From: Coffea arabica
Lineage: Eukaryota; Streptophyta; Magnoliopsida; Gentianales; Rubiaceae
Length of the DNA stretch: 64,000 nt
Direction of reading: 5' to 3'
Assembly (NCBI RefSeq): GCF_036785885.1
Contig: NC_092312.1
Location: 45,735,239 to 45,799,238, forward strand
Shown here: in pieces, positions 23,701-33,594 of the stretch
Layout: each line of letters begins with the position of its first letter
Numbering within the stretch: position 1 is the first letter of the stretch
Made by a program: the position numbers and the translations under genes
Notes under the pieces: model-generated
Told to the model about the DNA's origin: nothing
What the model saw: only the letters and a program-made list of their open reading frames with translations
Databases searched by the model: none

Positions 23701-24166
23701 TTGAGATTGCTACTTGACGTGTTATTGCTCACATTTATGAACTCTTCATGCTCGTTACTTTGCTATATCGAAAACTTGTACTTATAAATAATGGTCAATT
23801 TGCTATTTGGAACCTCACTGGGCTTTTAGCTCATTCCACTCCATTTGTTTTCCTTTCAGGGGTACGAGCGAGGTGTGAGATATGTAAAGTCTAGCATAGA
23901 CTAGTTGTTTTGACTTTTGACTTGTACTCGCGCTGTTACTCGAATAGAATGTTTTGTATTTGGATTGTATACGCCCTGAACCAGTTTGAGTATATTGAGG
24001 CTTTGTACCTCGATTTCTATCAATGTAAATTATAAGCTTGAATTGCGATGTTATTTATGGTCTATGGATGTCTGCACGTGATACGAGTGAATGAGTCCTG
24101 GCGAGAGCTGGGCAGGCGGTCCGCCGAACCCTCTGGTACGCCTTAGGGGGAGGTGGGGTCGTCACA
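20728..24166 (+). repeat. Array B LTR 4 (complete, terminal)
   Basis: 3439 bp. It ends GTCGTCACA at 24166 exactly where the other LTRs end, but is followed by the tail of LTR A and not by a primer site. The array thus ends cleanly on its right side and raggedly on its left. Confidence 0.95.
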
Positions 24167-24460
24167 GGTATCCGGCCAGATTCTGGCCGGATAGTGACGT
24201 GGCCGGTTACTGTTCATCCGCGGCAAATTTTCGTTTTTTCGTTTTCTTGTCCGATTGAAGTGCTCGAGCGCTATACTTTCTTGCATAATGATATTATGGT
24301 TATAAGAACAAGTTAATGGGATAAATCGTTTACTTTGTTGAATTTTTCTTTATAAACTAAACGAAATTCGAGTTGTTTGAGACCCGTAGTCCTGGCGAGA
24401 GCTGGGCAGGCGGTTCGTCGACCCCTCTGGTTCGCCTTAGGGGAAGATGGGGTCGTCACA
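24167..24460 (+). repeat. Element A 3' LTR, right fragment
   Basis: The sequence is homologous to the last 250 bp or so of solo LTR C (shared ACTGTTCATCCGCGGC and the final CCTGGCGAGAGCTGGGCAGG block) and ends GTCGTCACA at 24460. The next bases, TACAC, are pararetrovirus RT sequence. It opens with a perfect palindrome at 24169-24193. Together with 4245-5246 it makes the 3' LTR of A, cut by array B. The link is inferred from family likeness and position; the 5' LTR of A is outside the window. Confidence 0.75.
24422..24443 (+). other. UNCG-loop hairpin at LTR A end
   Basis: CCCCT pairs with AGGGG, a 2x2 internal loop follows, and GG pairs with CC around TTCG. Same place as in the other LTR tails. 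Confidence 0.5.
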
Positions 24461-24735
24461 TACACTTTTTCTCAAATTACCAAAGCAAAATGGTTTTCAA
24501 AATTTGATCTTAAATCTGGATTTTGGCAATTAGGAATTTATCCTGAAGATAGGCACAAAACTGGGTTTTGTATTCCAAATCATCATTATCAATGGAAGGT
24601 GATGCCTTTTGGTCTCAAAACGGTACCTTCGCTTTTTCAAAAAGCCATGATAAGGATTTTTCAGCCTATCTTGCATTCAACACTCATCTATATAGATGAC
24701 ATTCTTCTTTTCGGCTATTCTTTAGATGAACATAT
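24461..24735 (+). pseudogene. Endogenous pararetrovirus V0: reverse transcriptase fragment
   Basis: About 90 codons of RT, with Y-I-D-D at 24689-24700, nearly the same as residues coded at 36066-36330 in V1. The left side is cut by element A (TACAC is the expected target duplication). The right side ends in the palm domain and is fused to the leader of V1 with only two shared bases (AT). It comes from a separate copy or from a rearranged concatemer of the same virus. Non-functional. Confidence 0.88.
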
Positions 24736-25063
24736 TCTATTCAATAAAACCTAAGAGTGTTTTATACACGATGGGCTAAAAGTTTTAGTTTTCTCCCAAG
24801 GGAAGGCCGAGATCCTTGTAGCTGCGTGCTGCTTAGATTATCATAGCTTTGTTATAATTTACTCTTGTGATAAAAGTCCCTTGAACCTTGAAGGCCCGAT
24901 GGAGAGAGGCTGTTGTGTGTTCGGGAATACTTTCAAAGAGTACGTTACAACTCTGATATGGGATTCTAAGCAGGCACTCTGGTATTTGGTATCAGAGCCA
25001 TACCCTTGGGAGGAACAGTAACATTATTCTGTTATATTTCTGTATTTTCCCAGAGATAATCTT
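24734..25063 (+). promoter_or_regulatory. V1 leader with AATAAA and primer binding site
   Basis: The first 54 bp (24734-24787) repeat at 38287-38340 with two mismatches and carry AATAAA at 24743-24748. TGGTATCAGAGCCA at 24987-25000 is a 14-nt match to the complement of the 3' end of initiator tRNA-Met, the minus-strand primer of caulimovirids. The leader ends at the first ATG of length, 25064. Confidence 0.85.
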
Positions 25064-25351
25064 ATGAATATTATTGATGAATATCATGCTAATATGCAAT
25101 GGTTAGAATTAGAAGGAGATTATTATGCTTGGTATGAATATATCTGTAATCGTATATTCCAGGGTAATCATTGGTGTGCTTATGATAATTTTACCAAAGA
25201 AAATTGCTTGCTTTTTATAGATATTTACGAAAAAGAACAAAAAGAGGCTGCTGAGTTTTTACATCCTATGTCATATACTTTAGTTAGTAGACAGGTTAGA
25301 ATTGATTTATTGTATCATCGTCTTTTTGTTATTTTATGTCAAGAAGAGTAA
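25064..25351 (+). CDS. V1 small first ORF (95 codons, unknown function)
   Basis: Starts 64 bp after the primer site and ends 13 bp before the movement protein start. The product is acidic, rich in Tyr and Trp, with no motif I recognise. Many caulimovirids have a small first ORF of unclear role. The frame is open here, but the rest of the virus is broken. Confidence 0.5.
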   Translation: MNIIDEYHANMQWLELEGDYYAWYEYICNRIFQGNHWCAYDNFTKENCLLFIDIYEKEQKEAAEFLHPMSYTLVSRQVRIDLLYHRLFVILCQEE

Positions 25352-25364
25352 GAAGTTTGTTGTA

Positions 25365-26194
25365 ATGATGACTTCATCTAGTTCATCTTCTATATCTACT
25401 TCTAGTAATCTTGTTTTAAATAAAACTAATAGTAGTAAATTAGATTATTTATATGAAGTGTCTGTTGAACCAAAGGTGGTTAATCCTGCCTCTTTACCTC
25501 TTATTAATCCTTATACTACTTTTGGTAAGAAATCTTTTTCTCCCACAAGAGTAATTAAATCTTTAATTCAGTATCATCCTAAGGGAATTAAAGAATATAT
25601 CCAAGCCTCCAAGATTGATCAACATCCAATCCCTGCCACAAAAAAGGAACAATTCATAACTCTGCATATTCCAAATGATTTTCCTTTGCAGTGGAGACAA
25701 CAAGGATACTCATATACATTTTGGAGCGATAAGGATTTCCTCATCATTTAATGGAAGAAAAGGACTCCCTGTAGTTGCTCGTGTAGCACTACTAGACACC
25801 CGTTTCACACAATATCAGCATGCTTGTATTGCAACTGTGGAAACAACATTAAATGCTAGAACTGTGTTTGTGACTCTTTTCCCAAATTTTAATATGTCTT
25901 TGGTGGATCCTCATCTTCTTGATGCTTTAAAGGTACAGATTCAGATCATTGGTGTAGATCAAGTCCAAGATGCAATAGCCGCAACTCTCCATTATCAAAT
26001 GGCATACAAAGTTCAAAATCATGCTCTTGATCTTACTATTCCTGGTGGTGAAGATGCTCTTCTTATCCAAGTTGATGAGAAAAATTCAACATCCTACACA
26101 CATATTCCAAGACAGATTTCTAAGTCAGATCTAGTTCAACTATTACCCAATAGTTGGATTACTGATTACAAAAATCTGTATACTCAGGCCAATG
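25365..26194 (+). pseudogene. V1 movement protein, first part (frameshifted)
   Basis: The N-terminus starts at one of two ATGs (25365, 25368) with a Ser-rich stretch. The frame is lost near 25700-25720, where the first frame runs to a stop at 25749 and the homologous sequence goes on in the next frame from about 25690. That part has the L-D-T-R-F phrase and a hydrophobic core typical of the 30K movement protein superfamily, which widens plasmodesmata. Solo LTR B' cuts it after 26194 and supplies a stop codon by its TGTAA start. The second part resumes in the same frame at 29633. Confidence 0.85.
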
Positions 26195-27171
26195 TGTAAC
26201 ATCCCGAATATTAGGAGGTTGTCTGTGAAGAAAATATTAAAGTATATTTCTTCGGGTTTGATTTAAAACCTTATTTTGTTTTAAAAGACTAGAAACCCTA
26301 ATGTTTTAATCAAAAAAAAAAAACCCTAGTTTACTTGTGACTAAACGGATTCTTAAATCTTTCATATTTTACTGGAGATCCTAATGTTAATTATTGAAAT
26401 TGTAAATTCCTCACGTTTTCTTAAAAATTTCCTTTTATTTGAAAATTATTATTTATTAAGGCCCTACTACCCAATTGTTCAACAATAAGTGTAGATGAAC
26501 CTGGAAATAGGGTTTTACACTTCGGTTTCAAGATTTGAGCAAAATTAGGGTTTTCGCGATTTTTCGCCGGATGAATTTTCGATACTGACCAAGGATCAAT
26601 TTGGTGATTAAAAGTGACTTTTAAGTGAGAAATAATATGTGATTAGTAGCAATGATATAAGGTTAGTGAATGGGAAGTAAAAACCCTAATACGTGTGTTT
26701 TTAAGAAAAACGACGCGAACCGGCGGGTCCCGCGCACTACCGGTTGAACGCACCACTTGACCACCACTTTCTTACCATACAAGCTTATTGACTTTTGAGC
26801 AAAACATCTTCTTGTTTGGCAGCTGCTTTGACCGAAAATTTGAGGCTAGAAAATAGCAAGGAAGAAAGAGAAAAATGAAAGGTGGTGGTGGCGACAAGTG
26901 TCGCCACCCTAGAGTTTCTTGGCCAAGTGATTAACTAGCCTTCTTAAACCAATTTTCTGCACTTTCCTCTTCATTTTTCCAGCAGCTGGTCAACCAAGAG
27001 GGAGAGAGAAAGTGAGAGCAAGAAACAATTCCTTCTTCTTGATTCTAACCAACCAAGTGACAAATTAAATTTCTAAACCGATTAAACTTACCTTTGAGTG
27101 ATTAGTTAGTGATTGTTGGTGAAATTTTGGAAAGAGAAAGCTTGGGCTACACTTGGAGAACTCTAATCAAG

Positions 27172-29313
27172 GTAAGGAAGATGATATCTCTAAATTTTAC
27201 TTTCAATCTTGTTTAAATTAAGCTTAGTAACTTGATTTGTGGTGGAATCATGGATGCTATCATGTTTTGGAAGTTTTTCCCTTTTTATATGATGAACTAG
27301 GGCTTGAGGAATTTCTGCCCAATTTGGTGTATGATGCATATATGTTGTAATTAAGTTTATAGAAGGGGTTTTGGTAGTGATTGAAGTGAGAAATTAAGGA
27401 AGATTGCATTAAAAACTAAAAATTCCAGATTTCTGGAAATTCTTGCTTCCATTCTGTCCGGTTTTGTAACTGTATGTTGGAGGCCGAATTGGCCTTAGGT
27501 CAAAGAATGAAAGTTGTAGAGAATGGTATTTTATAGGTACCTATAAAATTTCAGCTCAATCGGAGCAACATAGGTCATGAAAAGTCCAAAATACCCTTAC
27601 TGTTTTAAGTTTTTCCTCAGCAGTCCGTTTCTTCAGTTTGTCCAGTTTATTACGTTTTTTCACTAGAATGCGTACTGATTTAGCTTTTTACCAAAACATG
27701 AACGTTGTGGTACTCTGACTTAGCTTTAAAATTCCTCTAAGAACACCTGAATCGGACTTGTGTACTCTGAGATATGACCATTACAGTGTAAGGCGGTTAT
27801 CAGCCGACAAATTGGATTTTGGTTCTGTAATTTGAGGATTTGACTAAGCTACATTAGGAACTGGACTAAGTGACCTTCATGAACATTGCAGCCCTATATC
27901 TTAGCTTCGAAACGGCTTAGGTTGCGTCTCAATCCGATAAGTGTAGCCTCGGATATGTTATTTCCGCATTCATACGTCAAATCTGCCTTGTGCTAGATTG
28001 TATTTCTGCACTTGCTATTATTGTAATTCCTATTCTTATGATATTGTAAGCCTATGGAACGGCTTTTGACTTGAATTGCTGATATTTATGATGTTGGATT
28101 TTGGTTGAAGAAAAATAATGAAGCCTAAATGGCTGGAAATTAGGTAAACACAAAGGGCATGCTGCCCGAATTTTTACTCGAGGTCTAGAAAACTATCTTT
28201 GCAACTTGAGTATGAGTTAAGAGTGATTACTGCTTGAACCATCTAGGGTACTTAAGTCTTCTTGTCCCAAGATATATAAATAAGGACTTGGCCGAACTTG
28301 TACCCTTGAGAAATGAAATAATGATTGTTCAAAGTACGATTTCCTTGTACTTTCGACTCGCATGACCATTTCAAGTATAAATGTTACAAAGTTTTATCAT
28401 TTAAAAAGTGAGCGAGTGTTTCACGAGTATTCTCCAAGTGAATTTTCATTTCTTGATTCTTATTGAACGAAACGTCTAAGTTTCGAACTCTAATCATGTT
28501 TCAAAGTTCTCAAATTGAGTTTTATCGCAGATTTGGACTCCGAACTCGGAGTATAACCTGAAAGTGACCAGTAGCACTATATCTTTTGGGTGAGTGCTTT
28601 CAAATACCGAATTGAACTTGATACTTGAACTTGATACGTGACCAATCTGATTACATGTTATATACGTGAATTGTAAGGGCAAGAGTGTACTTTATCGCAC
28701 TTGCCCTTACGTGATATACTTGTTTATTGTTGCAATTGACTTGATATACTTGATTATGATGCGCGCACTTCCTGGAATTCCAGAAACCCTGTGGCGAGTT
28801 ACTCTAGTCGAGCCGGCAAGGGCTTGGTCGATTGGGTAACGAACCCTGGGTCTCTTGTATTGTCGAGTGGAGTGATATCTTCTCGACTAATCGGTATACT
28901 CGAGTATTACCACCCGTGTTCTTGAGGATTTTGGGCCCAGCTGGGGGTTGAACGGTGGACGGAGAGTCGTTTAAGTGGTGTTCTACTGGATTGGTTACTT
29001 ACTTGAAAGTTGACGGAGTGTCAACTACTATGTGATCAAGCCCTGATGATGAATGGAAGTTGGCTCCTGAGAGCCATCCGTATCCTTATGCTTTGGAATG
29101 ATTATTGTTTATTGGATTATTGTTTCTTTTGAAAAACTTCTACACTCGCTCATTTTACGATTGTTACTTGACGTGTTATTGCTCACATTTATGAACTCTT
29201 CATGCTCGTTACTTTGCTATATCAAAAACTTGTACTTATAAATAATGGTCAATTTGCTATTTGGAACCTCACTGGGCTTTTAGCTCATTCCACTCCATTT
29301 GTTTTCCTTTCAG
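27172..29313 (+). other. Candidate intron inside solo LTR B'
   Basis: Donor ATCAAG|GTAAGG and acceptor TTTTCCTTTCAG, 2142 bp apart, kept despite the general divergence from LTR B. Confidence 0.42.
28673..28710 (+). other. Covarying LTR hairpin, B' version
   Basis: GTAAGGGCAAG pairs with CTTGCCCTTAC over 11 bp, one mismatch better than the array B copies, with the same inner GTG/CGC and loop TACTTTAT. Confidence 0.7.
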
Positions 29314-29632
29314 GGGTACGAGCGAGGTGTGAGTTATGTAAAGTCTAGCATAGACTAGTTGTTTGATTTTTGACTTGTACTCGCGCTATTCCTCGGATGG
29401 AACATGTTGTACTTGGATTGTATACGTTTTGAACTAGTTTGGTGTATTGAGACTTTGTACCTCGATTTCTATCAATGTAAATTATAAGCTTGAATTGGGA
29501 ATGTTATTTATGGTTCATGGATGTGTGTACATGACTCGTTTGAGATAGGGAGTGAGTCCTGGCGAGAGCTGGGCAGGCGGTCTGCCGAACCCTTTGGTAC
29601 GCCTTAGGGGGAGGTGGGGTCGTCACACAATG

Positions 29633-30153
29633 AACCACTTGAATCTTCTAATTCAAGGATTACCAAAACAATTGAAGGGAGAACTTCAATTTCATTTGAT
29701 CATTCTCATTTGAAATCCTCTTCTAAAATAATTCCTTCTATTATGCTTGCAGAAGTTCCAATGCAGTTGCCAACTCGCGAAGGAAAGTTATGGGGTCGTT
29801 ATGAAGAAAATTGTGAGAAAGGTTTTCTCCGAGATATTATTGAACATTTTGACAAAAATGGAGAAGCAGTTTATCATTTTCAAGAACCTATATCTGGTCA
29901 CATCTATTTTGACACATGTACCAATTGCGAAGAATGTTATTTGGCAGAACAACTGGAGTTAGATGCTTCTGATCTTTCTTCTGGTAAGAAGAAAACTAAG
30001 CTAGTGGATCCACAGTCTTTTGAGCCTCGACCTTGCAAGCCAGATCATGAACCACAAGATCCTGATTCTGACCATTTTCAGTCAGTAAGAAGTAAGTTTG
30101 ATGGTTACCAAATTCCTTCTGCATGGGTTTATCAATCACCAAAAGCAAAATAG
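29633..30153 (+). pseudogene. V1 movement protein, second part
   Basis: Continues in the same frame as the part before solo LTR B', which shows that this section was still open when the LTR arrived. It ends with an acidic, Pro-rich tail. The stop at 30151 is caused by a frame slip near 30140, since the likely continuation is in another frame from about 30123. Confidence 0.75.
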
Positions 30154-30356
30154 GTCTTGCATCCTTATATTATCAGAAATGTCTTGATATTCTGGAAAAG
30201 GAAGCAAGAAAGCAAACAAAGAAAATCCAAAAGGAATGGAAGCTAGTACATCAACCTTTACCCAAATCATTGGAAGAAAGCACTCAGCCAATTCAATGTT
30301 TTATGTTTCAAGAAGCTGATTTTCCACCATTAGAATCATTTGTCAAAAATGGTTCT
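30150..30356 (+). pseudogene. V1 spacer between movement and coat protein, first part
   Basis: About 70 codons in the frame that overlaps the end of the movement protein part. Basic, helix-prone sequence with no known domain. It is cut at 30356 by solo LTR C and goes on after 33153 as the part coded near 33154-33270. Confidence 0.6.
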
Positions 30357-31005
30357 TGTGAGAACCCGTAAATTGCCTAATAATTTTCCTAGGGTTTTTC
30401 CCCTTTAAAGACATGTTTTCTGCATTTTCTGGCTTAGGAAAATTTTCCTGGTGAATTTTATGAGTAATTATAGTTTTTAGATGATTTTTCTAGCATTGGA
30501 GAGTTTTTGAAAAATTAAGAATATATATTGGACGTGGGACCCACTAGTACGAAAAGTTCGGAAAAATTCGATCAATTAGGTTGAGTTTCGGATACTGGTT
30601 GAAATTTATCGGGTGTTAAGAGATAAGTATAGGATGTGATGTGATTGATGTGAGAGGAAAAAAGAAGGATAGGAATGCATTAATGAAGTGACACTTGTCA
30701 TGTTGGGATTGGTTTCACTTGTTGACAACTATTCACCTTTTTGACCTTTCTTACCAATTGAATAAATATCTCAAAAATCACAAAAAAATTCATTCTTGTC
30801 TTCACCTACTTGGCCGGCCACCTTGAGCTTAGGAAGGAAGAAAACTCTTCAAAATCTTGGCTACCATCTAGCTCAAATCCTCCAAAACAATTGCTTGATC
30901 TTGTTTCTACTCCATAAAATCTCTCCATTTGGTGCTAGTAAGTGATTTGGTGAAGTGTTTAAGGAAGCTAAGGTGTCCAACAACTCTTCCTCTCTTGTTT
31001 ACTAG

Positions 31006-32704
31006 GTGAGTGGTGAATGAACTTCCTCCTACACTTAATGAAGCTTATGTTGTGCTTAGTGGTAGCTAAAGTGCTGAAATTTGTGGTTTATTTCTTGCTT
31101 TTGGATGACTTGGTGAAGTTTTCAATTTATTGGTGATTTTTCTGGTTTAATTGATCATGATGTTGTGGCTATCCATGATGGTTGGAAATGATGTTTAATG
31201 ACTCTAGTAGGTGTATATGATAGATAATTGTAACCAATTTCTGGTTTGGAAGGAATTTGAGAAAGTTAGGGTTTTATATCCCCAATTTTGTCTGGTTTTG
31301 TATCTCATGGTTAGAGGCCGAATTGGCCTTTCCTTAAAACATGAAAGTTGTAGGTATTGATGTTTTAAAGGTTCCTGTAAAATTTCAGATCAATTGGAGT
31401 TGTGTAGAATGAGAAAGGTCGAAATTACTATTGCTGTTCTGGGTTCATCAGGATGTAAGAACTACGTCTGTAATTGGTGATTTTGGCTGGAATTGCTTTG
31501 GATTTGGTTGTTGAGGTCTTCTGATGAAATGTAGATGGATGTCTTAGCTACAGTATGCCTTTGGAATCAATGAATTTGGACTTGTATAGACTGAGTTGGA
31601 CTAATTACAGCATAGTGTAATTTGTAAACCTGCAATTAAGGTTCTGGTTTGGTATTTTGCATATTTGACCTAGTTGTGCTAGGAATTGGACTGAGTTACC
31701 TTCTACATTGTTGTAGCCCTGTTTCTTAGCTTCGAAACGGTGGGTCTTGCACCCTCATCCGATAATCGTAGTGAAATCGGTGCCATTACCGCAAAATGAG
31801 GACAAAAACTATTTTTTTTCAGGGCCAAAGCTAGTTACATTTCCAAAATTTCTGGTTGCCTATGATGCATGTATATGTTTATAAAACCCTATTGGGGTTG
31901 TGATTGGCATTGCTTTATGACTCGTTATCGAGTCTCATTGTATTTGTTTGCGTGTTCTAGGGCGTGACGGTAGTTCACGACGTTCTTTTAACGACGGTGC
32001 ATGAAACATCACCTACTTGAGTGGTGAGTATACTACTCACTTAAATGTTACAATGTGGCTTTGCTATATGTGAATTGATGCCTTGAAGGCTTATTTGGCT
32101 ACTGAAATTGATTGAGGTGAGGGTGTACTTGACCGCCCTCACCCCTTGTGGTACCATTCATAACTGTTTACCGTTTTATGGAAATACTGCACTTGATATA
32201 TGAGATAATGAATTCCTTTCATGGAAAACTGATTTAGTGTTGTTTGGACGATTATCCAACGGCCTTACTGTATTACTGAGCTCAACCCCGTTGGTAGTCA
32301 ATTGAATCGAGCCGGCGAGGGCTTGGTCGTGAAAATTGACATGCCACGGGGACTGGACTGAGGGATCTTGTAGTAATGAGACTCTTGATTCCGGTATACT
32401 CGAGTATTACCAAAAACGACTGATTGGAGTGCGGGCCCGGTTGGGGTATGTTGGTTGGAAGGATAGAAGTAAAGTGATGTCTACGGTTGGTTACTCTTTA
32501 ACATTGATGGAGGGTCAATGAGGTTGGATCAAGAATGTAAGCGTGGAAATGGGCTCTTGAGAGCCGTCCGTATCCTTTTACCAACTTGTTATATTCCTTA
32601 TTTGTGTGCTTGAAATGAAAGGTTATGCTATATGCTCTTTGTTGCTTATGTGGTAGTAACTCACTGGGCTTAAGCTCATTCCGTTCCATTTGTTTTCCTT
32701 ACAG
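31006..32704 (+). other. Candidate intron inside solo LTR C
   Basis: Donor ACTAG|GTGAGT and acceptor TTTTCCTTACAG, 1699 bp apart, at the same relative places as in LTR D. Confidence 0.42.
32116..32143 (+). other. Covarying LTR hairpin, C version
   Basis: GGTGAGGG pairs with CCCTCACC over 8 bp, continued by TG/CG, around the loop TACTTGAC. Stem bases differ from the B and G versions but still pair. Confidence 0.75.
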
Positions 32705-33109
32705 GAAAATGACCACTTTTGGAAAAGGTTGTGTTAGACGGTTGTCAAGTTGAGCTCATGTAAATGTATCTTTTGAATAGCTCTTTGAATGAAACCCTAA
32801 TGTGTATTGGATTCATTTTCTTTTGATTGGCAAACCGAACATGTATATTGATGATGAGTGGTTTTTGGCATGCCATTTGGTTGTAAATGTTGAATTTCAA
32901 TGTATGTATATGTTGGATTGATGTTGGGTTGATCTCCGGATTCTGACGTGTCCGGCACTGTTCATCCGCGGCTTCGATTTTCGTTTATTTTATTTTATTT
33001 TATTTTGTGATTTTGACTTGTTTGCGCGCATGGGTGTGTTCCGGAACGTGGTAGATCGACGTAAACTGATCCGTTAGTCCTGGCGAGAGCTGGGCAGGCA
33101 GTCCGCTAA

Positions 33110-33131
33110 CCCCTTTGGTTCGCCTTAGGGG
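33110..33131 (+). other. UNCG-loop hairpin at LTR C end
   Basis: CCCCT/AGGGG stem, 2x2 internal loop, GG/CC around TTCG. Confidence 0.5.
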
Positions 33132-33153
33132 AAGGTGGGGCTGTCACAGTTCT

Positions 33154-33594
33154 AAACACACTCTAAAAATCCAAAATGCTGCACCTGTTATTCTAACATC
33201 AGGAGAATCTGCTACCACAGATATTTCTTATGAATCCTCAATTGGCAGACGGAAAACTCCTTGGTACAAAATTCAGCTCTTACCTCTATTCATCATAATG
33301 TCTCAGAGGTATCTCAAAAGGTAAATCACATTAATACTTCAGTTGATCATCTTGATACTTCAGTAAAATCTCAAAAGGAAGAAGTATCTAAAATGATTAG
33401 TGTGCTTGAACAAAGACTTGCCAGTATTAAATATGATTCACCTACAAATTCATCTTCTTTGGCAAATTTTGTATTAAATCAAGAAAAAGAAACAAAATTC
33501 CTTCAGAGGCAAATTGCTACTTTAAAGGAAATAGGTGAAGTTCCAAAATATAATATTGATCCGTCCAAACCACCTACACAAGTAAGTTCAGGAT
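33154..33594 (+). pseudogene. V1 spacer, second part, with coiled coil
   Basis: Two frames follow each other with a slip near 33270. The second (33261 onward) has a heptad-like, charged stretch at about 33310-33540 typical of a coiled coil. In the family such a region lies before the coat protein; its exact role here is not known. A further frame change near 33595-33650 leads to the coat protein frame. Confidence 0.6.

Larger units (their letters stand above)
5247..24166 (+). mobile_element. Array B: head-to-tail tandem of a gag-only LTR retrotransposon
   Basis: Three internal regions alternate with four LTRs that are shared between neighbours, with a constant period of 5403 bp (LTR 3439 bp plus internal 1964 bp). 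LTR ends fall at 7957, 13360, 18763 and 24166, and LTR starts at 9922, 15325 and 20728. I saw no difference between copies on reading them. The first LTR lacks its first 725 bp or so. The internal part has a tRNA-Met primer site, one gag ORF, a remnant of 135 bp and a polypurine tract; protease, RT, RNase H and integrase are absent. Such arrays are expected from unequal recombination between LTRs. Identity this high also allows an assembly duplication. Confidence 0.93.
26195..29627 (+). mobile_element. Solo LTR B' with 5-bp target duplication
   Basis: 3433 bp, from TGTAACATCCCG to GTCGTCACA, flanked by CAATG at 26190-26194 and 29628-29632. Same family as the LTRs of array B over the whole length but with many substitutions and small indels, so clearly older. 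No internal region is left, as after recombination between two LTRs. It holds the donor (27172), acceptor (ending 29313), covarying hairpin (28673-28710), small hairpin GGGCATGCTGCCC near 28157 and UNCG hairpin near 29590. Confidence 0.95.
30357..33148 (+). mobile_element. Solo LTR C with 5-bp target duplication
   Basis: 2792 bp, from TGTGAGAACCCG to CTGTCACA, flanked by GTTCT at 30352-30356 and 33149-33153. Related to LTRs A and D. It carries GGCCGGCC near 30813, a splice-like donor (31006) and acceptor (ending 32704), 185-bp motif copies at 31345, 31527 and 31708, the covarying hairpin (32116-32143), the XhoI palindrome (32393-32411), a (TTTTA)n run near 32985-33005 and the UNCG hairpin (33110-33131). 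Confidence 0.95.

Noticed and set aside
5247..24166. Array B as a set of independent insertions
   Set aside because: There is a single LTR between neighbouring internal regions and a constant period; separate insertions would give two LTRs and target duplications each.
24422..24443. GGTTCG in the LTR tails as a tRNA-like B box or Pol III promoter
   Set aside because: The bases after GGTTCG do not fit the B-box consensus and no A box lies at the proper distance. The hairpin explains the conservation better.
24377..24754. A 125-codon frame that begins in LTR A and runs into the RT fragment
   Set aside because: The first third is LTR sequence read by chance; only the RT part from 24461 is meaningful.
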